From Eubacteriales Family XIII. Incertae Sedis bacterium (GTDB lineage Bacteria > Bacillota > Clostridia > Peptostreptococcales > Anaerovoracaceae), in the NCBI GenBank assembly GCA_031278255.1, contig JAITKU010000247.1, positions 1-32,357 on the forward strand: a stretch of DNA of 32,357 bases, written 5' to 3'. Shown piece after piece: positions 29,273 to 32,357 of the stretch; position 1 is the stretch's first letter, and every line of letters starts with the position of its first letter. A model generated the notes under the pieces. It worked only from the letters and a program-made list of their open reading frames with translations. It did no database searches and was not told where the DNA came from. Both the position numbers and the translations under genes were made by a program.

Positions 29273-32071
29273 GTGGAGCGATATCGAATCGAGAATCTGA
29301 AATTCACGTATCCGGAACGCGAAAAGCCCGCGCTGGACGGCGTGGACCTGATCGTCCGGCAGGGCGAATTCCTGACGCTCTGCGGCGTGTCCGGCTGCGG
29401 CAAGACGACGCTCCTGCGACATCTGAAGCCCATCCTCACGCCGCACGGCGCGCGGAGCGGCGAGATACGCTTCGACGGCGCGCCGATTTCCGCGCTGAAA
29501 GAGCGGGAGCAGAGCGCGCGGATCGGCTTCGTCATGCAGAGTCCGGAGAATCAAATCGTCACGGACAAGGTGTGGCACGAACTGGCTTTCGGTCCGGAGA
29601 GTCTCGGCGCGCCGCAGGAGGAGATTCGTCTGCGCGTCGCGGAAATGGCGTCTTTCTTCGGGATACAGACGTGGTTCCACAAGAACGTGACAGAATTGTC
29701 CGGCGGGCAGAAGCAGCTTCTGAACCTCGCGTCCGTCATGACAATGCATCCGGAGGTCCTGCTTCTGGACGAGCCGACGAGCCGTCTGGACCCGATCGCG
29801 GCCTCGGAATTTCTCACCGTCGTCGGCAAGATCAACCGCGAACTCGGCATTACGGTAATCCTCAGCGAACACAGGCCGGAGGAGGTCTTTCCCCTCTGCG
29901 ATCGCGTCGCCGTCATGGAGGCGGGCAAAATCGTCGCGGACGGGACGCCCGCCGCGGTCGGCGCGCTGCTTGGGAAACGCGGCCACGGGATGTTCTTTGC
30001 CATGCCCGCACCCATGCGCATATGGGCGGCGGTCCCCAAAAGGGGGGCGGAAAGCGCCTGTCCCGTCACCGTCAGGGAGGGGCGGGATTGGCTGAACCGT
30101 TTGGCGGCGGACGGTCTTTGTCCCCCCGCGCGCGAAGCGGAAGCCGCGGACCGCGCGCCGAAGCCGAAAATGCCGCCGGCCGCGGAGTTGGACGATCTGT
30201 GGTTCCGCTACGAAAAAAACGCGCCCGACGTGATCAAGGGCCTGTCGTTCAAGGCGTACGGCGGAACGATCACGGCCATCCTCGGCGGCAACGGCACGGG
30301 CAAGACGACGGCGCTGTCGCTGATCTGCGGCATCAACAAACCCTATCGCGGCAAGGTGCGCATCGCGGGCGAACCCCTTGAAAAACACGCGGGCAGCCTC
30401 TTTTCCGGTCTGCTCGGCGTCCTGCCGCAAAATCCGCAGGCGCTGTTCGTGCAAAAGACCGTCGAGGCCGATCTGCTGGAAATCCTCGCGGGCGCGAAGC
30501 TTTCCAAGGAGGAAAAGCGGAAGCGGATCGCCCGGGTGTCCGCGCTGTGCCGCCTGGAGGGACTCCTGTCCGCCCATCCCTACGATCTGTCCGGCGGCGA
30601 ACAGCAGCGCGCGGCGCTCGCGAAGGTGCTGCTCCTGCGGCCGCGCATCCTGCTTCTCGATGAGCCGACCAAGGGACTCGACGCCGCGTTCAAACGCGTG
30701 TTTGCGGGGATATTGAAGCGGCTCGCGGCCTCGGGCGTCGCCGTCATCCTCGTGAGCCACGACCTTGAATTTTGCGCCGAATACGCGGACAGATGCGCGC
30801 TGTTCTTCGACGGCAATATCATCACGGAGGGCGCGCCGCGCGATTTTTTTTCGGGCAACAGCTTCTATACGACGGCCGCAAACCGCATGGCGCGGGACCT
30901 CCTGCCCAAGGCCGTCACGCCGCAGGATGTGATCGCGGCGCTCGGCGGGGAAATACCCGCGCCGCCGCCCATCCCCGAGGAGGACGCGCCGGCGTACGAT
31001 CTTGACGCGCCCGCCTGCGGAGAGGCGGCCGCGCGCGCCGCCGAGGGAGCAAAGGAAGAAAACCCGCCCGCGCAAGGCCCGCCCGCAAACGCGTCGCGCG
31101 TGCGTCTCACGCCCGCGCGCAGGCTCGCCGTCACGCTCGCGACGTTCTGCCTCATCGCTACGGCGCTCTTCGCGGGTACGCGTATCGAGGGTCTTACCGC
31201 TTTCGTTTCGGGCGGCGATTTGGCGATCGGCGCGGCAGAGGGCGCCGCCGTCCGGATGTACGTGGGCATCATACTCGCGCTCGCGGCGGAGGCCTGCGCG
31301 CTGGTATGCGCCCTGACGTGGAAAAGGGAGGAAAGGCCGCGCGCGCAGAGGCCCGCCCCGGAAAACCGCAGGCTGGCCGGGCGCACGCTCGCGGCGGCGG
31401 TGATGATCCTGCTGGCCGTCCCGCTGACCATCTACGTCGGCGTCTACTTTCTCGAGGATCGCAAATATTATTTTATATCCGTACTGATCATCCTCGAAAC
31501 CATGCTGCCTTTCGCGCTGGTCTTTGAGAGCCGCAAGCCGCAGGCGCGGGAACTCGTGATCATCGCCGTGCTGTGCGCGATCGCCGTCGCGGGGCGAACC
31601 GCTTTTTTCATGCTGCCGCAGTTCAAGCCCGTACTCGCCCTCGTCATTATCGCGGGCGTCGCTTTCGGCGGCGAGGCGGGCTTTCTCGTCGGCGCGATGA
31701 CGGGCTTCGTGAGCAATATGTTCTTCGGGCAGGGTCCGTGGACGCCTTGGCAGATGTTCGCGTTCGGCATCATCGGCTTCCTCGCGGGCGTGCTGTTTCG
31801 CAAGGGGCTGCTGCGCCGGGACCGCGGCGCGCTCTGCGTATTCGGCGCGCTGTCGACTTTCGCCGTCTACGGACTCATTATGGACAGCTCGATGGTGCTG
31901 ATGTATCAGATACGGCCCGTGAAAGAGATGTTCTTCGCCGCGTATCTGCAGGGGCTTCCTTTCAACCTCGTCCACGCGACGGCCACGGCCGTTTTTCTCT
32001 TCATCATCTCCCGCGCCATGCTCGAAAAATTGGACCGGATCAAGGTGAAATACGGTCTGATCGAGCGGTGA
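29273..32071 (+). CDS. Fused ECF transporter EcfA-EcfA'-S component, probably cobalamin type
   Basis: 932 residues. ABC ATPase 1 (about 1-235: Walker A GVSGCGKTT 38-46, LSGGQ 142-146, VLLLDEPT 162-169), ABC ATPase 2 (about 305-540: GGNGTGKTT 338-346, LSGGEQ 439-444, ILLLDEPT), a Pro/Ala-rich linker (about 560-610), then about ten membrane segments (from about 615). The last six hold the S component, with GQGPWTPWQMFAFG. That segment and the leader suggest cobalamin (CbrT-like), by recollection of the family, not by search. No EcfT is fused or adjacent, so it must lie elsewhere. The start is GTG at 29273, behind GGGAGAAG; the open frame upstream of it is the leader RNA. Confidence 0.85.
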   Translation: MERYRIENLKFTYPEREKPALDGVDLIVRQGEFLTLCGVSGCGKTTLLRHLKPILTPHGARSGEIRFDGAPISALKEREQSARIGFVMQSPENQIVTDKVWHELAFGPESLGAPQEEIRLRVAEMASFFGIQTWFHKNVTELSGGQKQLLNLASVMTMHPEVLLLDEPTSRLDPIAASEFLTVVGKINRELGITVILSEHRPEEVFPLCDRVAVMEAGKIVADGTPAAVGALLGKRGHGMFFAMPAPMRIWAAVPKRGAESACPVTVREGRDWLNRLAADGLCPPAREAEAADRAPKPKMPPAAELDDLWFRYEKNAPDVIKGLSFKAYGGTITAILGGNGTGKTTALSLICGINKPYRGKVRIAGEPLEKHAGSLFSGLLGVLPQNPQALFVQKTVEADLLEILAGAKLSKEEKRKRIARVSALCRLEGLLSAHPYDLSGGEQQRAALAKVLLLRPRILLLDEPTKGLDAAFKRVFAGILKRLAASGVAVILVSHDLEFCAEYADRCALFFDGNIITEGAPRDFFSGNSFYTTAANRMARDLLPKAVTPQDVIAALGGEIPAPPPIPEEDAPAYDLDAPACGEAAARAAEGAKEENPPAQGPPANASRVRLTPARRLAVTLATFCLIATALFAGTRIEGLTAFVSGGDLAIGAAEGAAVRMYVGIILALAAEACALVCALTWKREERPRAQRPAPENRRLAGRTLAAAVMILLAVPLTIYVGVYFLEDRKYYFISVLIILETMLPFALVFESRKPQARELVIIAVLCAIAVAGRTAFFMLPQFKPVLALVIIAGVAFGGEAGFLVGAMTGFVSNMFFGQGPWTPWQMFAFGIIGFLAGVLFRKGLLRRDRGALCVFGALSTFAVYGLIMDSSMVLMYQIRPVKEMFFAAYLQGLPFNLVHATATAVFLFIISRAMLEKLDRIKVKYGLIER

Positions 32072-32114
32072 GAATCCCCGCGGCGGGGCGAGCGGGCGCG
32101 CGCAAAAAAATAAT

Positions 32115-32143
32115 TTGACACGGCGTCGATACGAGAGTAGAAT
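32115..32143 (+). promoter_or_regulatory. Promoter of the last gene
   Basis: TTGACA (32115-32120), 17 nt, TAGAAT (32138-32143): near consensus. RNA start about 32150. The gap 32072-32277 after the ECF gene has no T-run terminator; a CCCCG-CGG-CGGGG hairpin (32088-32100 region) is followed by A, not T. Confidence 0.8.
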
Positions 32144-32173
32144 ATAAGCTGAGGAGAATTTTTTTTATTCGGA

Positions 32174-32191
32174 GGTTAGTTTTCGCTAACC
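32174..32191 (+). promoter_or_regulatory. GGTTAG/CTAACC hairpin or operator in the leader
   Basis: GGTTAG-TTTTCG-CTAACC is a perfect 6-bp inverted repeat about 25 nt into the transcript. GGTTAG/CTAACC are the core half-sites of DtxR/IdeR-type metal-regulator boxes, but those have a 1-bp spacer and here it is 6, so an RNA hairpin or another regulator is equally possible. Confidence 0.4.
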
Positions 32192-32277
32192 AAAGGGCGA
32201 GATCGTCCGCTCCGCCGCGCGGCGGCCATCCGCCTCCGGCCCGGGCAAAACCCCGCCAACAATGGAAGGAGGAAAAT

Positions 32278-32357
32278 ATGAGTCAAGCAAAAGCCCGAAA
32301 GACGGGCATGGCGCGCCTGTGGGAACTGGCGTCCGTGAAGAAGCTCTTGGTCGCCTG
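32278..32357 (+). CDS. ABC transporter ATP-binding/permease protein, N-terminal fragment
   Basis: Only 26 codons are in the window: MSQAKARKTGMARLWELASV then KKLLVA. An excellent AAGGAGG site precedes the ATG at 32278. The charged start followed by the beginning of a hydrophobic stretch is the usual opening of ABC exporter-type permease-ATPases in Clostridia. With so little sequence the family is a guess from pattern and from the neighbouring ECF gene. The gene continues beyond the window. Confidence 0.45.
   Translation, partial: MSQAKARKTGMARLWELASVKKLLVA

Noticed and set aside
29249..31975. Long minus-strand open frame opposite the ECF fusion
   Set aside because: Shadow of the plus-strand ABC gene; highly charged low-information sequence, no known domain.
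32088..32110. Terminator after the ECF gene
   Set aside because: The small GC hairpin is followed by A residues on the coding strand, so it cannot act as an intrinsic terminator in that direction.

Overview
The window looks like chromosome from a GC-rich, low-oxygen Bacillota (Clostridia-like) bacterium. This is inferred from several features: strong AGGAGG-type ribosome binding sites, frequent TTG and GTG starts, AT-rich sigma-A type promoters inside GC-rich DNA, an ECF vitamin transporter, a Tad-type secretion cluster without secretin genes, and a butyrate/crotonate-type acyl-CoA gene set. No rRNA, tRNA, CRISPR array, integrase or transposase gene was found.

Left part (1-9.1 kb, all minus strand): a compact histidine operon reads hisZG (one fused gene), hisD, hisB, hisH, hisA, hisF, hisI, hisE. 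It lacks hisC and a histidinol-phosphate phosphatase. A sigma-A promoter covered by a 32-bp palindrome lies just before hisZG. A 140-bp foldback element follows hisE. Upstream of the his genes are a small DUF2007-like gene and a threonyl-tRNA synthetase without the TGS domain, which has its own promoter and no T-box.

Tad-like block (9.1-15.0 kb, minus strand): SAF-domain CpaB-like protein, CpaE/TadZ-like ATPase, TadA ATPase, TadB, TadC, then four short proteins with an N-terminal hydrophobic segment, two of them exactly 48 residues long. A promoter, two AT-rich palindromes and a 5' leader with a terminator-like hairpin precede it.

Acyl-CoA block (15.0-27.1 kb, minus strand): MFS transporter, amidohydrolase, 3-hydroxyacyl-CoA dehydrogenase, enoyl-CoA hydratase (broken by a 1-nt frameshift), thiolase, acyl-CoA dehydrogenase and CoA-transferase, closed by a strong intrinsic terminator. 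A textbook sigma-54 (-24/-12) promoter precedes the MFS gene. Next upstream is a sigma-54 activator with CBS, PAS, AAA+ and HTH domains, the obvious candidate regulator. Together they suggest an inducible import, CoA-activation and beta-oxidation route for an unknown carboxylate or amide.

Right part (27.2-32.4 kb): a Crp/Fnr-type regulator (minus strand) with a 16-bp palindrome in its leader is divergent from a RarD/EamA permease (plus strand). Then comes a cobalamin-riboswitch-like leader and a single 932-residue protein that fuses two ECF ATPases to an S component, probably for cobalamin. The window ends in the first 26 codons of what is probably an ABC exporter-type gene, with its own promoter and a leader hairpin.
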